DNA of 31,805 nt from Alphaproteobacteria bacterium (GCA_016301865.1 JAEDOP010000002.1:1-31805); one strand, 5' to 3'; shown: positions 1 to 7,638, numbered from the stretch's first letter. Numbers and translations are program-made. Notes: generated by a model from the letters alone, not told the origin.

Positions 1-344
1 ACCATTATGCATCCCATAATTGTCCAGGACGTCAACCCAAATAACAATGGGAACAGCATAACCGCAACCATCAACACCTGGGCGGCGCCAAAACCAAATA
101 TTGTCCGTCGCATCCGCCACAGACGCCGCATATTTATTTCCAGTCCTATATTAAACCACAAAAATATAATTCCCATATCCCCCAGGAATGTCCATGTATC
201 GGACAGTTCAAATAAATCAAACACATATGGGCCCGATAAAACACCCGCGATTAAAAACGCAGCCAACGCGCCAATACGCGCCATGCGCAACAAATAAACC
301 AATGCAAATACTATTGCAAAAAAAGCCAATAGTGATAAAGACAT
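1..344 (-). CDS. CPA2-family cation:proton antiporter (KefB/KefC-like), N-terminal part only
   Basis: This is the first 114 codons of a minus-strand gene that runs off the left edge of the window. The translation is strongly hydrophobic. It contains a segment reading GALAAFLIAGVLSGPYVFDL followed by LGDMGIIFLWFNIGLEI and then FGFGAAQVLMV. This order (transporter helix with a G-x-L-x-G-P signature, then G-x-x-x-L-F-x-x-G-L-E, then a G-x-x-Q helix) is typical of the Na+/H+ exchanger domain of KefB/KefC and related monovalent cation:proton antiporters-2. The ATG at 344 is preceded by an AGGGGGG Shine-Dalgarno about 7 nt upstream. The gene starts 30 bp after the rsmA stop on the same strand, so it may be the last part of that operon. 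Whether a C-terminal TrkA-N domain follows cannot be seen. The family call is made from motif memory, without a search. Confidence 0.8.
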   Translation of the reverse strand, partial: MSLSLLAFFAIVFALVYLLRMARIGALAAFLIAGVLSGPYVFDLFELSDTWTFLGDMGIIFLWFNIGLEINMRRLWRMRRTIFGFGAAQVLMVAVMLFPLLFGLTSWTIMGCIM

Positions 345-374
345 ATAATCCCCCCTAATGTCCTGATATAAAAA

Positions 375-1199
375 CTATAACAAATTATTTGCCAGCAATG
401 CAAACATTTCTGGTGATAAATTTTCCGCACGTTCTGTGCCGGTTAATCTAAATTGTGTCCAATTAACATTTGGCATAATCGCGCGAATCATTTTGCGTCG
501 CTGTCCAAACAGTTTTGCGGTTACCTGTTCGATTTTTGCCAGGTCTGTTATCCGGGCAATTTTTTTCGGATTTGGAATAATCTGTACAACGGCGGATTGA
601 ACCTTGGGGCGTGGCACGAATGCAGTATTTGGCACGTCAAATAAAATGCGCGCGTCCGCAATCAGCGATGTTAAAACCGCCAGTCGTCCATAATGTTCGT
701 CGCCTGGGCAAGATGTGATACGCTGCGCCACCTCACGCTGGAACATCAGTGTTAATGATTTGATTTTTTCGCCACCCGCAATTTTCTTTAACCATCCAAT
801 CAGTAACTCTGTCCCCACATTATACGGCAGGTTCGCGCACACCGCATATTCATCCAGCCCCAGTTTTGAAAAATCAACCCGCAACGCATCATCATAAATA
901 ACACTTAATCGCCCTGCCGATGCTTCGATTATCTGGGATAAAATAGGCGCGGTTGACTTGTCTTTTTCAATTGCAATCACACGTTTCGCGCCCGCCAATA
1001 AAATCGCACGTGTCAGCCCCGCCGGTCCCGGCCCAACTTCGACCACAGGTGTGGTTGCGATGTCTGGCACGCTGCGCGCAATGCGTCCCGTTAAATTCAA
1101 ATCGAATAAAAAGTTTTGCCCAAATTGCTTTTTGGGTTCTAAACCGCATTCGCGCATCATTTCTGACACCGGTGGTAAATTTTCAATCGCGTTTGTCAC
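375..1199 (-). CDS. rsmA: 16S rRNA (adenine(1518)-N6/adenine(1519)-N6)-dimethyltransferase RsmA (KsgA)
   Basis: RsmA dimethylates two adjacent adenines in the 3'-terminal hairpin loop of 16S rRNA, using SAM, late in 30S assembly. The 274-aa length is normal. The N-terminal KKQFGQNFL (residues 23-31) is the family signature, EVGPGPAGLT (about 54-63) is the SAM-binding motif I, and NLPY at 123-126 is the catalytic motif IV. The start is GTG at 1199. It overlaps the recR stop in a 4-bp GTGA, and a GGGGGCG tract lies just upstream as Shine-Dalgarno, so translation is probably coupled to recR. It sits between recR and the antiporter on the same strand. No key residue appears to be missing. Confidence 0.96.
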   Translation of the reverse strand: MTNAIENLPPVSEMMRECGLEPKKQFGQNFLFDLNLTGRIARSVPDIATTPVVEVGPGPAGLTRAILLAGAKRVIAIEKDKSTAPILSQIIEASAGRLSVIYDDALRVDFSKLGLDEYAVCANLPYNVGTELLIGWLKKIAGGEKIKSLTLMFQREVAQRITSCPGDEHYGRLAVLTSLIADARILFDVPNTAFVPRPKVQSAVVQIIPNPKKIARITDLAKIEQVTAKLFGQRRKMIRAIMPNVNWTQFRLTGTERAENLSPEMFALLANNLL

Positions 1200-1795
1200 A
1201 GTGATTTACGCCCCCCAAACGCCAACGTTAATGTCCCGTCGTCCAGATAATCTAAATCCCCGCCCAACGGCACACCAGATGCCAGTTCTGAAAACACCAC
1301 CCCTGTTTTGTCGCCAATCGACGACATAATGTAATGTTGTGTTGTTTTGCCTTCGACCGTGTTGGGCAGTGCAAAAATAATTTCTGTTATTTTTTCATCC
1401 GATATACGGGCTGGCAATGTTGCGATATTTAAATCTTGGGGCAATATGCCGGCCGCCCCCGATAACAGTCCCCCGATAATGTGATATCTGCCATGAAATA
1501 CAGACGATTTTTCCAATGTCCAAACATCCGCTAAATCGCGCACAATGCACAGTTGCCCATTCGCACGCCCCGCGTCGCGACAAAATTCACAGGCCGCGCC
1601 CCCGCGGTCTGTCAAAACGCCACATCTTGGGCATGGTGCAATATTTTGCGCCGCGTCCAAAATTGCGGCCGCCAACGCATCAGCCCGCCCGGTTTTATCC
1701 TGTAATAAACACAGTGCAATACGTTGCCCGCCCCGTGAACCAACGCGTGGCAATTTTGCAAATAACTTAATCAATTTTTCAATTTTTGGATTCAT
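1196..1795 (-). CDS. recR: Recombination mediator protein RecR
   Basis: RecR works with RecO and RecF to load RecA at single-strand gaps. The 199-aa protein has the expected order: an N-terminal helix-hairpin-helix region (LPRVGSRGGQRIA, about residues 15-27), a C4 zinc finger (C55, C58, C69, C72), a Toprim domain, and the C-terminal RecR block with the YHIIGGLLS and TVEGK-type motifs. One oddity is visible. Where RecR Toprim domains usually read V-V-E, this protein reads I-V-R (LCIVRDLADV), so the acidic residue is replaced by arginine. The rest of the protein is well conserved. The start at 1795 lies 15 bp after the carboxypeptidase stop, and the end overlaps the rsmA start by 4 bp, so a dacC-like/recR/rsmA operon is likely. 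Confidence 0.95.
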   Translation of the reverse strand: MNPKIEKLIKLFAKLPRVGSRGGQRIALCLLQDKTGRADALAAAILDAAQNIAPCPRCGVLTDRGGAACEFCRDAGRANGQLCIVRDLADVWTLEKSSVFHGRYHIIGGLLSGAAGILPQDLNIATLPARISDEKITEIIFALPNTVEGKTTQHYIMSSIGDKTGVVFSELASGVPLGGDLDYLDDGTLTLAFGGRKSL

Positions 1796-1810
1796 AGCGT
1801 ATATAAAATA

Positions 1811-2989
1811 CTAATGAAAAACATAACTGTCAATCCCGTTTGCGGTTGCCTGGGATTTTAATTGACCCGCCGTCGTATCAGTCAGTCCATATACACGCAC
1901 ACGATACAGTCCCGTTCCCGTTGGTTCAACAACTGCATTGACACCCAATTTGCTTTTAACATTTGCGACCTGGGTTTGTGCGGCTGATTCCGTTGAAAAT
2001 GCGCCAAATTGAACGCCTGTGCCACCTGTTTTGTTTTGTGTGATTGCCGCGCCGGTATATTTTGGCATTGCCTGACTGGTTGCGGTATTGTACGCCATGG
2101 CAAATGTTGTTGCCTGCTGTGTCGCCGGTGTTGGTTGTTGTGTAACCGTCTTTTGCACTGGTGGCACATATGTATTTTTTACAACCGGTTGCGCCCCACT
2201 GTTCAGCATTGAAAAACCACGATTTAACATCTGTGCTGCGACATTTGCGCGAACGTCTTTGTTTTCTGCCCCCAACACCACCGACATTAAATGCGAGTTT
2301 CCACGATGCGCAGTCGCGACCAACGAATACTTAGACTTTTGGGTATATCCTGTTTTCATTCCGTCGCATCCATTGAATGATGTCAACAGTCGATTCCCGT
2401 TGGTGTATGTTTTTCCGTTATATGTCCAAGATTTTATTCCAAAGAAATGCCAATACTGTGGAAAGTGTTTATACACCGCCATCGACAGCAATGCAATATC
2501 GCGTGCCGTTGACATATGGTCATCATTTGGCAGTCCAGATGAATTTTCAAAATTTGTATTGTTCAGTCCAATTTCGCGTGCGACGCGCGTCATTAAATCT
2601 GCAAATGATTCTTCTTGGCCGCCTTTCAGGTTTTCGGCCAACACACGTGCAACATCATTTGCGCTATACACGGCAACCGCCTTAATCGCGTCTTCTACCC
2701 GGATTTTTGACCCCGCCGTCAGCCCCAACTTTACCGGTTCTGCATTTGCCGCCGATTGCGACACAATCAAATAATCATCCAGCGACAGCCGACCATGTTC
2801 CAACGCGTCAAATGTCAGATACAGCGTCATAATTTTTGTTAAACTGGCCGGATAGTTTAATTCATTTGCGTTTTCTTGGTATAAAACGCGCCCCGTGTCC
2901 ATATCTGCAACCAGTGCCGCGCGATATTGTGCGCCAAACGCAGACGCGCATAACACCAGTGAAAATAAAGGAATTAACATTCTTCTCAT
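1811..2989 (-). CDS. D-alanyl-D-alanine carboxypeptidase (PBP5/DacC type) with C-terminal SPOR domain
   Basis: This is a periplasmic low-molecular-weight penicillin-binding protein that trims the terminal D-Ala of peptidoglycan pentapeptides. The N-terminus (MRRMLIPLFSLVLCASAFGA) is a signal peptide. The three serine-active-site motifs of the S11 peptidase family are all present: S49-L-T-K52, S109-A-N111 and K212-T-G214. A low-complexity Gln/Thr/Pro linker (about 275-315) follows. The last ~70 residues (GVQFGAFSTESAAQ to YVFH) form a SPOR repeat, which binds denuded septal glycan and would direct the enzyme to the division site. The 392-aa length fits a DacC core plus SPOR. The preceding promoter leaves almost no 5' leader, and no Shine-Dalgarno is seen. 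recR starts 15 bp after its stop. Confidence 0.94.
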   Translation of the reverse strand: MRRMLIPLFSLVLCASAFGAQYRAALVADMDTGRVLYQENANELNYPASLTKIMTLYLTFDALEHGRLSLDDYLIVSQSAANAEPVKLGLTAGSKIRVEDAIKAVAVYSANDVARVLAENLKGGQEESFADLMTRVAREIGLNNTNFENSSGLPNDDHMSTARDIALLSMAVYKHFPQYWHFFGIKSWTYNGKTYTNGNRLLTSFNGCDGMKTGYTQKSKYSLVATAHRGNSHLMSVVLGAENKDVRANVAAQMLNRGFSMLNSGAQPVVKNTYVPPVQKTVTQQPTPATQQATTFAMAYNTATSQAMPKYTGAAITQNKTGGTGVQFGAFSTESAAQTQVANVKSKLGVNAVVEPTGTGLYRVRVYGLTDTTAGQLKSQATANGIDSYVFH

Positions 2990-2996
2990 ACGAATT

Positions 2997-3026
2997 ATGT
3001 TAGTAAAAAATAAATATCTGGGTCAA
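2997..3026 (-). promoter_or_regulatory. Promoter of the carboxypeptidase gene
   Basis: On the minus strand TTGACC (3021-3026) is separated by 18 bp from TAACAT (2997-3002). Only 7 nt then separate the -10 box from the ATG at 2989, so the transcript would start at or next to the start codon. It lies directly behind the lpxI terminator. Consensus match only. Confidence 0.5.
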
Positions 3027-3030
3027 CAAA

Positions 3031-3056
3031 TAAAAAACGCCCATTCGGGCGCTGTT
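3031..3056 (-). terminator. Rho-independent terminator after lpxI
   Basis: Read on the minus strand, a CGCCC-GAAT-GGGCG hairpin (3038-3051) is followed by a run of six T (3032-3037). It begins just behind the lpxI stop and separates lpxI from the next promoter. Confidence 0.75.
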
Positions 3057-3884
3057 TTATTCGTCCAATGCCAATATAAATATCCCCAGTTCGTTTGCGC
3101 GCGAAATTACGGCCGGTTTGTTCACAACAAAGCAAGTCTTGGTATTCACAACAATTCCGCGCAAATGTGCCGCCGCGACCGCGTTGACTGTATCAACCCC
3201 AATGGCAGGGATGTCAATGCGTAAATCTTGACCTGGTTTTGTCATTTTTGCAAAAACACCACTGGATTTACGTTTTGATTTTCGCATTTCGACCACGCGT
3301 TCCAGCATACGTGCCGTGCCTTCGGCTGCTTCGACTGCGATAACCTGTTTGTCGACAACAACGGATGCGCCAATGTCCGCGCGACCAATGGTGTGTGAAA
3401 CCTCAATCGCACGTTCTATGTTTTTTTTATCAGTTGTACTGGGTTTAGTCTTGGTCTGAACCCCTGCTGTTTCAAATGTTAATTCAGGTGCTAAATCCTG
3501 GGCCGCGACAATTTCAAATCCCTGACCCTCTAAAACCTTGTTAAATGCAACCGCCATAGAATCATACCCCCGTTGATGTTTTAATAATTTAATCAATGTC
3601 ATCAGTGACCACAAATCGGGTCGTACATCTGAAAAGTTTGGATGCCCCAACGCGCCAACGAATGTAACACGTCGAATCCCGCGACGCCGGCATTCGCGAA
3701 TTGCGCGCCCACCACCGCCCAGACGAATTACCATGTCGGGATTTAATCGCATATCAACAAATCCACGCAGGCCAATTACAAACACGTCCCAACCCGCACG
3801 CTGCAACGCATCCCGCGTAAAGAATGGCAGGTCCAACGCCCCCGCCACCAATGCTATCTTTTTATCTGTATTTTTTTTACGCAT
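3057..3884 (-). CDS. lpxI: UDP-2,3-diacylglucosamine pyrophosphatase LpxI
   Basis: LpxI hydrolyses UDP-2,3-diacylglucosamine to lipid X and UMP in lipid A synthesis. It replaces LpxH in alphaproteobacteria and some other groups. The protein starts with a phosphate-loop-like IALVAGALDLPFF. It then has the glycine run RLGGGGRAI and the highly conserved C-terminal half: IGRADIGASVVVDKQV, AVEAAEGTARMLERV, and KPGQDLRIDIPAIG, which contains the family's catalytic Asp. The ATG at 3884 gives 275 aa, a normal length. The frame stays open upstream, but the extra residues look non-native and run through the neighbouring divergent promoter. No Shine-Dalgarno is visible, and a -10-like box ends 6 nt before the ATG. 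A terminator follows. Confidence 0.92.
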   Translation of the reverse strand: MRKKNTDKKIALVAGALDLPFFTRDALQRAGWDVFVIGLRGFVDMRLNPDMVIRLGGGGRAIRECRRRGIRRVTFVGALGHPNFSDVRPDLWSLMTLIKLLKHQRGYDSMAVAFNKVLEGQGFEIVAAQDLAPELTFETAGVQTKTKPSTTDKKNIERAIEVSHTIGRADIGASVVVDKQVIAVEAAEGTARMLERVVEMRKSKRKSSGVFAKMTKPGQDLRIDIPAIGVDTVNAVAAAHLRGIVVNTKTCFVVNKPAVISRANELGIFILALDE

Positions 3885-3890
3885 GACTAT

Positions 3891-3919
3891 ATCGTACGAA
3901 TAAATCAAACTGGAATCAA
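3891..3919 (-). promoter_or_regulatory. Putative promoter of lpxI
   Basis: On the minus strand TTGATT (3914-3919), a 17-bp spacer and TACGAT (3891-3896) end 6 nt before the lpxI ATG. This fits a leaderless transcript. Consensus match only. Confidence 0.4.
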
Positions 3920-3952
3920 GTCGCAATTTATGATAAAATTTCATTCGATATA

Positions 3953-3958
3953 TATAAT
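3953..3958 (+). promoter_or_regulatory. -10 box of the first outer-membrane protein gene
   Basis: A perfect TATAAT lies 15 nt before the ATG at 3974. A -35 box is not clear (ATGATA at 17-bp spacing). The leader would be about 9 nt long. The 89-bp gap to lpxI therefore holds divergent promoters. Confidence 0.35.
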
Positions 3959-3973
3959 AACAGGTACAAACAG

Positions 3974-4738
3974 ATGAAAAAAATATCCGTTTTGGCAATT
4001 TTAATGGCGACATTTGGTGCAAATGCCGCCACATACGATGCTGATAAATTTCGCAGTGAAATTCTGCGTGGGGTCGATATGATTGGTGCGCGTGCAACCA
4101 TTGATGAAACGCCAATAGACGCCCCTGGTGAATTGGGCCGCGAAGTTTACGAAATCGCTGGCGTCGTTGCGCCCGATGATATCCAGATGTATATCCCTAC
4201 ATCAATGTATGTGCGTATGGGGGGTGGTCTGAACCTGGGGTTTGCGACGGACAAGGCCACATTTGGTGGCACAGAATTTGAGAGTTCAGGCAGTTATGCA
4301 ACCCAAATTGGACTGGGGTGGAATTTGTCGTCGTATGTCCGTACTGAAATTGATTTTATGGCTTCGACGCTTAAATTTTCAGATTTGGACGCACGCCGTG
4401 CAACGTACCAGACTGTGGGTGGAATGTTGTACTTTGATTTTGCGCGCCGCTATATCCAGACGGGCGACATAACGCGCCGTCGTACATTCGTACCATTTAT
4501 GGGCATTGGCGCGGGATTGGGCGTCTATGATTTCGAAGGTATGGGTGGCGCAGACGGATTTGTTATCGCCGCGCCGCGTGCCACACTTGGTTTTAATATT
4601 ATGTTCACAGACCTGATTGGAATTGATATTGCGTACCAGTACCAGATGATGATTGGTAACGGATTTGGCTGGAATGTGCGCGCCGGTGGTGTGGACAACA
4701 TCAGTAATATCATGGCGTCAATTCGTGTGAACTTTTAA
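3974..4738 (+). CDS. Outer-membrane beta-barrel protein, porin/Omp25-like
   Basis: A 254-aa secreted protein whose specific function is not recognised. Residues 1-18 (MKKISVLAILMATFGANA) are a signal peptide with an A-x-A cleavage site. After a spacer of about 60 residues come alternating polar/hydrophobic strands rich in Gly, Tyr and Phe (for example YVRMGGGLNLGFATD and ATQIGLGWNLSSYVRTEIDFMA). It ends in Phe (ASIRVNF), the classic outer-membrane insertion signal read by BamA. Such barrels of about 8 strands resemble the OmpA/Omp25/Omp31-type proteins of alphaproteobacteria. The next gene, 18 bp downstream, encodes a similar but shorter barrel, so the two may be old tandem duplicates in one transcript. 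Confidence 0.85.
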   Translation: MKKISVLAILMATFGANAATYDADKFRSEILRGVDMIGARATIDETPIDAPGELGREVYEIAGVVAPDDIQMYIPTSMYVRMGGGLNLGFATDKATFGGTEFESSGSYATQIGLGWNLSSYVRTEIDFMASTLKFSDLDARRATYQTVGGMLYFDFARRYIQTGDITRRRTFVPFMGIGAGLGVYDFEGMGGADGFVIAAPRATLGFNIMFTDLIGIDIAYQYQMMIGNGFGWNVRAGGVDNISNIMASIRVNF

Positions 4739-4756
4739 CAGGGACGGGGTATAAAA

Positions 4757-5410
4757 ATGAAAGCACAGTTTATCTTACCATTTTTGTGTGCATTGCCAAT
4801 GATGGCAAACGCGGCAATTCCATATCGTGTTGAGCAAATCAAAACGCCGGTTGCGCAAACGCCGTCTGGCCTGGATAACGAAGCGTACGCCCGCACACGT
4901 CGTTTTTATGTTGGTGGCATGTATAATTTCGCCATGTGGCAGGATTATACCGACGACAACAACATTGAAATCCGCGGCAAAAACACCCACAGTTTCGAAG
5001 GTTTTGCCGGTCTGCGCATATATGACACGTTTCGCATGGAATTAAATTATCTGCGGACAAATGCCGAATATAATGATTTATCCCTGACGGGCGACACGTT
5101 CTTTGTAAATGCGATTTTTGATGCGCGTATCGATAATATCTATCGCATATTCCGTTCGCAAATGATTGTACCGTATGTCGGTGCGGGGGCTGGTCTGTCA
5201 TGGAATTCGGCGGATGATGGGGTGCGACTGGATAAAAAGATTTCGCCGGTTGCCGCTGCGCTGGCGGGGATTAGTGTGGAATTCAGTTCGATATTTGCGC
5301 TGGATTTTGGGTACAGATATTTCTATATGTTTGCGCCGGGCACGGACGTGATTGAAAAATTAAACCCATCATCGCACCAGTTCCGCGTTGGGGCGCGCAT
5401 CAGTTTCTGA
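4757..5410 (+). CDS. Outer-membrane beta-barrel protein
   Basis: A 217-aa secreted barrel-type protein. MKAQFILPFLCALPMMANA is a signal peptide. The body has amphipathic strands such as RRFYVGGMYNFAMW, FEGFAGLRIYDTFRMELNYL and IFALDFGYRYFYMF, and the last residues are RVGARISF with a terminal Phe. The layout matches the gene 18 bp upstream (signal peptide, short spacer, 8-strand-sized barrel), and both probably belong to the OmpA-like/porin superfamily. A GGGACGGGG tract precedes the start. Its stop overlaps the start of the methyltransferase gene in TGATG, so the two are translationally coupled although they look functionally unrelated. Confidence 0.85.
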   Translation: MKAQFILPFLCALPMMANAAIPYRVEQIKTPVAQTPSGLDNEAYARTRRFYVGGMYNFAMWQDYTDDNNIEIRGKNTHSFEGFAGLRIYDTFRMELNYLRTNAEYNDLSLTGDTFFVNAIFDARIDNIYRIFRSQMIVPYVGAGAGLSWNSADDGVRLDKKISPVAAALAGISVEFSSIFALDFGYRYFYMFAPGTDVIEKLNPSSHQFRVGARISF

Positions 5411-6342
5411 TGACCAAGACATGTCCATTTTTTGGTAAATGCGGTGGCTGTAAATTCGATTTTACGGCCACTGATTACAGACAACAAAAGTCCCGCGAAT
5501 TGGCCCGCATACCAACGACAGGCGATGCGATTTGGATTGACGCCGGCGCACGCCGCAGGGCCGATTTTGCATTCGCCGGTGGCGATTTTGGGTTTTATGA
5601 ACATGGCACAAAAAATATAATCCCTGTGCGTCATTGTCCGAACGTGGTGGATGAAATAAATAACATTTTGCCAATGTTGGCGGCGTTGCCGTGGGGTGGG
5701 GCGGGGGCGTGCCTGGTGACACAATGCGACAATGGGGTTGATATCGCAATTACGTCATCTGTACCGTACTTTACGCCCGAATTTCGTGACGCAGCGGTGG
5801 CATTGCCCGCCATTCGCATTACCTGGAATGACAAGGTAATAAAACAAACCAAACAGCCAACTGTGACCTTTTCTGGCGTAACTGTCCCGTATCCGTCCGG
5901 CGCGTTTTTACAGCCCAGTGTCGCGGGCGCGGACGCGCTGCGTGAATTGGTTGTGTCACGTGCGTCTGGCGCGCGCCGTGTGGCGGATTTGTTCTGTGGA
6001 CTGGGGAATTTTACATTTACATTAAATGCAGACGGATTTGACATTGTCGGCACAGGCACAAAACGTGATTTGTTTTCGCATCCCCTGACGGTTGGAATGT
6101 TAAAGAATTATGACACGGTTGTTATGGACCCGCCGCGTGCCGGCGCTGACGCGCAGTGTCGCGAACTGATTAAAAGCAATGTTGGGCGCATAATCTATGT
6201 TTCATGCAATCCATCCACATTTATGCGCGACGCAAAAATGCTGACCCGTGGCGGCTATAAAATGACCGAACTGATACCCGTTGACCAGTTTGTGGGCAGT
6301 GCGCATTGGGAACTGTTTGCGGTTTTTGATAAAAAGGACTAA
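5410..6342 (+). CDS. Class I SAM-dependent RNA (uracil-5-)methyltransferase, TrmA/RlmD-like, compact
   Basis: Probably methylates C5 of a uridine in rRNA (RlmD-like) or tRNA. The N-terminal cysteines C5-x5-C11-x2-C14 and C76 match the spacing pattern of the [4Fe-4S] site in RlmD. The SAM motif is ADLFCGLGNFTF, motif IV is VMDPPRAGA, the nucleophile motif is YVSCNPSTF, and the C-terminal HWELFAVF carries the conserved Glu. At 310 aa it is well below the ~400-430 aa of RlmD and has no N-terminal TRAM domain. The region between the SAM-binding loop and motif IV is also shortened. The exact target cannot be told from sequence. It overlaps the upstream barrel gene by 1 bp. Confidence 0.85.
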   Translation: MTKTCPFFGKCGGCKFDFTATDYRQQKSRELARIPTTGDAIWIDAGARRRADFAFAGGDFGFYEHGTKNIIPVRHCPNVVDEINNILPMLAALPWGGAGACLVTQCDNGVDIAITSSVPYFTPEFRDAAVALPAIRITWNDKVIKQTKQPTVTFSGVTVPYPSGAFLQPSVAGADALRELVVSRASGARRVADLFCGLGNFTFTLNADGFDIVGTGTKRDLFSHPLTVGMLKNYDTVVMDPPRAGADAQCRELIKSNVGRIIYVSCNPSTFMRDAKMLTRGGYKMTELIPVDQFVGSAHWELFAVFDKKD

Positions 6343-6356
6343 AAAATATGCGTTTT

Positions 6357-6431
6357 GCATAAACTTTTCGACAAAATGCTTGACTTTTGATATAAAAAGC
6401 ATAAAATTTGTATAAACTTTTCGCCAAAACG
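6357..6431 (+). repeat. Pair of imperfect direct repeats around the rplU promoter
   Basis: Two ~22-bp copies, 6357-6378 and 6410-6431, share ATAAACTTTTCG followed after one mismatch by CAAAA. They are 53 bp apart and bracket the -35/-10 pair. The second lies in the 5' leader and overlaps a small GCC-AAAAC-GGC hairpin. A role in rplU control is possible but unproven. Confidence 0.5.
6380..6407 (+). promoter_or_regulatory. Promoter of rplU-rpmA
   Basis: TTGACT (6380-6385), a 16-bp spacer and TAAAAT (6402-6407) form a good sigma-70 match. Transcription would start near 6414 and give a leader of about 58 nt. Confidence 0.65.
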
Positions 6432-6471
6432 GCAAAATGAACCAAAAACAATAAAACACAAGAGAAAGAAA

Positions 6472-6771
6472 ATGAGCGAATATGCAATCTTTCAAACCGG
6501 CGGCAAACAGTATCGCGTTGCAAACGGCGATATTGTCAAGGTTGAAAAACTGAATGCGACCGGTACAATCGAATTCGACCAGGTTTTAATGGTCGGTGAT
6601 AAAGTTGGCACACCATTTGTTGATGGCGCCAAAGTTATCGCAGAAGTTGTTGAACAGAAACGCGCTGACAAAATTTTGGTGTTCAAGAAAAAACGTCGCC
6701 AGAATTATCGCCGCACCGCCGGTCATCGTCAGTTCATTACTGTTTTGAAAATCAAAGAAATCAAGGCATAA
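6472..6771 (+). CDS. rplU: 50S ribosomal protein bL21
   Basis: A 99-aa ribosomal protein of the large subunit. The N-terminus YAIFQTGGKQYRVANGD is the bL21 signature, and the basic C-terminal stretch KKRRQNYRRTAGHRQ contacts 23S rRNA. The length is close to the usual 100-105 aa. The start has an A/G-rich AAGAGAAAG Shine-Dalgarno region. rpmA follows after 12 bp, the standard bacterial order, and both are served by the promoter at 6380-6407. Confidence 0.98.
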   Translation: MSEYAIFQTGGKQYRVANGDIVKVEKLNATGTIEFDQVLMVGDKVGTPFVDGAKVIAEVVEQKRADKILVFKKKRRQNYRRTAGHRQFITVLKIKEIKA

Positions 6772-6783
6772 GGGGGCAGGACT

Positions 6784-7047
6784 ATGGCACATAAGAAAGC
6801 AGGTTCGGCATCAACGAACGGACGCGACTCAGAAGGGCGCAGACTGGGTATAAAAAAATCTGGTGGTTCACGCGTAATCCCAGGTAATATCATCATTCGC
6901 CAGCGTGGTACATCTGTACACCCGGGCCTGAATGTTGGTATGGGCAAAGACCACACAATCTTTGCGAAAATCGCAGGTATTGTGAAATTCAAACGTGGTA
7001 ACGGCGACCGCAGAACGGTTTCAGTTGTTCCCGAAGAAGCAAAATAA
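6784..7047 (+). CDS. rpmA: 50S ribosomal protein bL27
   Basis: An 87-aa large-subunit protein whose flexible N-terminus reaches the peptidyl-transferase centre. MAHKKAGSASTNGRDSEGRRLG and the KSGGSRVIPGNIIIRQRG segment are the family signature, although only short parts are quoted here. It starts directly with M-A-H-K-K, without the cleavable N-terminal extension seen in Firmicutes. A GGGGG-containing ribosome-binding site lies just upstream. A strong terminator begins 3 bp after the stop. Confidence 0.98.
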   Translation: MAHKKAGSASTNGRDSEGRRLGIKKSGGSRVIPGNIIIRQRGTSVHPGLNVGMGKDHTIFAKIAGIVKFKRGNGDRRTVSVVPEEAK

Positions 7048-7049
7048 TA

Positions 7050-7079
7050 AAATCCCGCAATTTGCGGGATTTTTATTTT
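7050..7079 (+). terminator. Rho-independent terminator of rplU-rpmA
   Basis: A 9-bp stem AAATCCCGC / GCGGGATTT (7050-7058 and 7064-7072) with an AATTT loop is followed by a T-rich tail. It lies immediately behind the rpmA stop. Confidence 0.88.
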
Positions 7080-7141
7080 GCCGACGTAATACTTGGGGGG
7101 TGACCCGCGGGTATTTATTTGTCGCAGTATCTGTATTTCAT

Positions 7142-7172
7142 AATAAAAGACCCGCCATTGGCGGGCTTTTTG
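7142..7172. terminator. Bidirectional terminator between rpmA and pal
   Basis: The stem CCCGCC-ATT-GGCGGG (7151-7165) has a T run on the plus side (CTTTTTG) and an A-rich flank on the other side that reads as T on the minus strand. It sits 14 bp after the pal stop and probably ends pal, and possibly also read-through from rpmA. Confidence 0.75.
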
Positions 7173-7185
7173 TTATCAACAATTA

Positions 7186-7602
7186 TTATTTAACTGTTGT
7201 TGTGGCGTTACGATTCCATTTCCAGACTTCTTCGCCAGAACCCTGAACCAATGGACGTTCCTTGCCATAAGAAATGGTCGAAATACGTTTTGCATCGATA
7301 CCGTCGTTTACCAGAACGCTTTTCGCGGCGTTTGCACGACGCGCACCCAATGCCAAGTTGTATTCTGTTGAACCACGTTCGTCGCAGTTACCCGCGATTT
7401 GGATTTTCACATCTTCGTGGTTTTTCATATACAATGCCTGACCCAACAGGTTATTTTTCGCATCTTCGGAAATTTCAGCAGAATTAAAGCCAAAGAATAC
7501 GCGCTGTTCGTTCAGATCAGCTGGTTCAACAATTGCAGAACCGCCACATGCAGCCAGCAAGCCAGCAACGCCCGCCAACAAAGCAAAGTTTTTTAATTTC
7601 AT
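7186..7602 (-). CDS. pal: Peptidoglycan-associated lipoprotein Pal
   Basis: Outer-membrane lipoprotein of the Tol-Pal system, which links the outer membrane to peptidoglycan and helps constriction at division. The signal peptide ends in the lipobox LLAAC with lipidated C19. The OmpA-like domain includes VFFGFNSAEI and the peptidoglycan-binding block GNCDERGSTEYNLALGARRA, with the Asp and Arg that contact diaminopimelate. At 138 aa it is slightly short but has the full OmpA-C domain. An AAGGGAG ribosome-binding site precedes the ATG. The tolQRAB genes are not in this window. Confidence 0.96.
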   Translation of the reverse strand: MKLKNFALLAGVAGLLAACGGSAIVEPADLNEQRVFFGFNSAEISEDAKNNLLGQALYMKNHEDVKIQIAGNCDERGSTEYNLALGARRANAAKSVLVNDGIDAKRISTISYGKERPLVQGSGEEVWKWNRNATTTVK

Positions 7603-7638
7603 GAAATTACTCCCTTGAGTTTCTGTTGCTCGTGGTAT

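Noticed and set aside
7..297. Plus-strand 96-codon frame at the left edge
   Set aside because: It lies opposite the antiporter gene, whose minus-strand translation is clearly a transporter with a ribosome-binding site; the plus frame is low-complexity and unlike a protein.
2088..2774. Plus-strand 228-codon frame
   Set aside because: It is antisense to the carboxypeptidase gene, which has all three active-site motifs. The long frame is a by-product of its codon usage.
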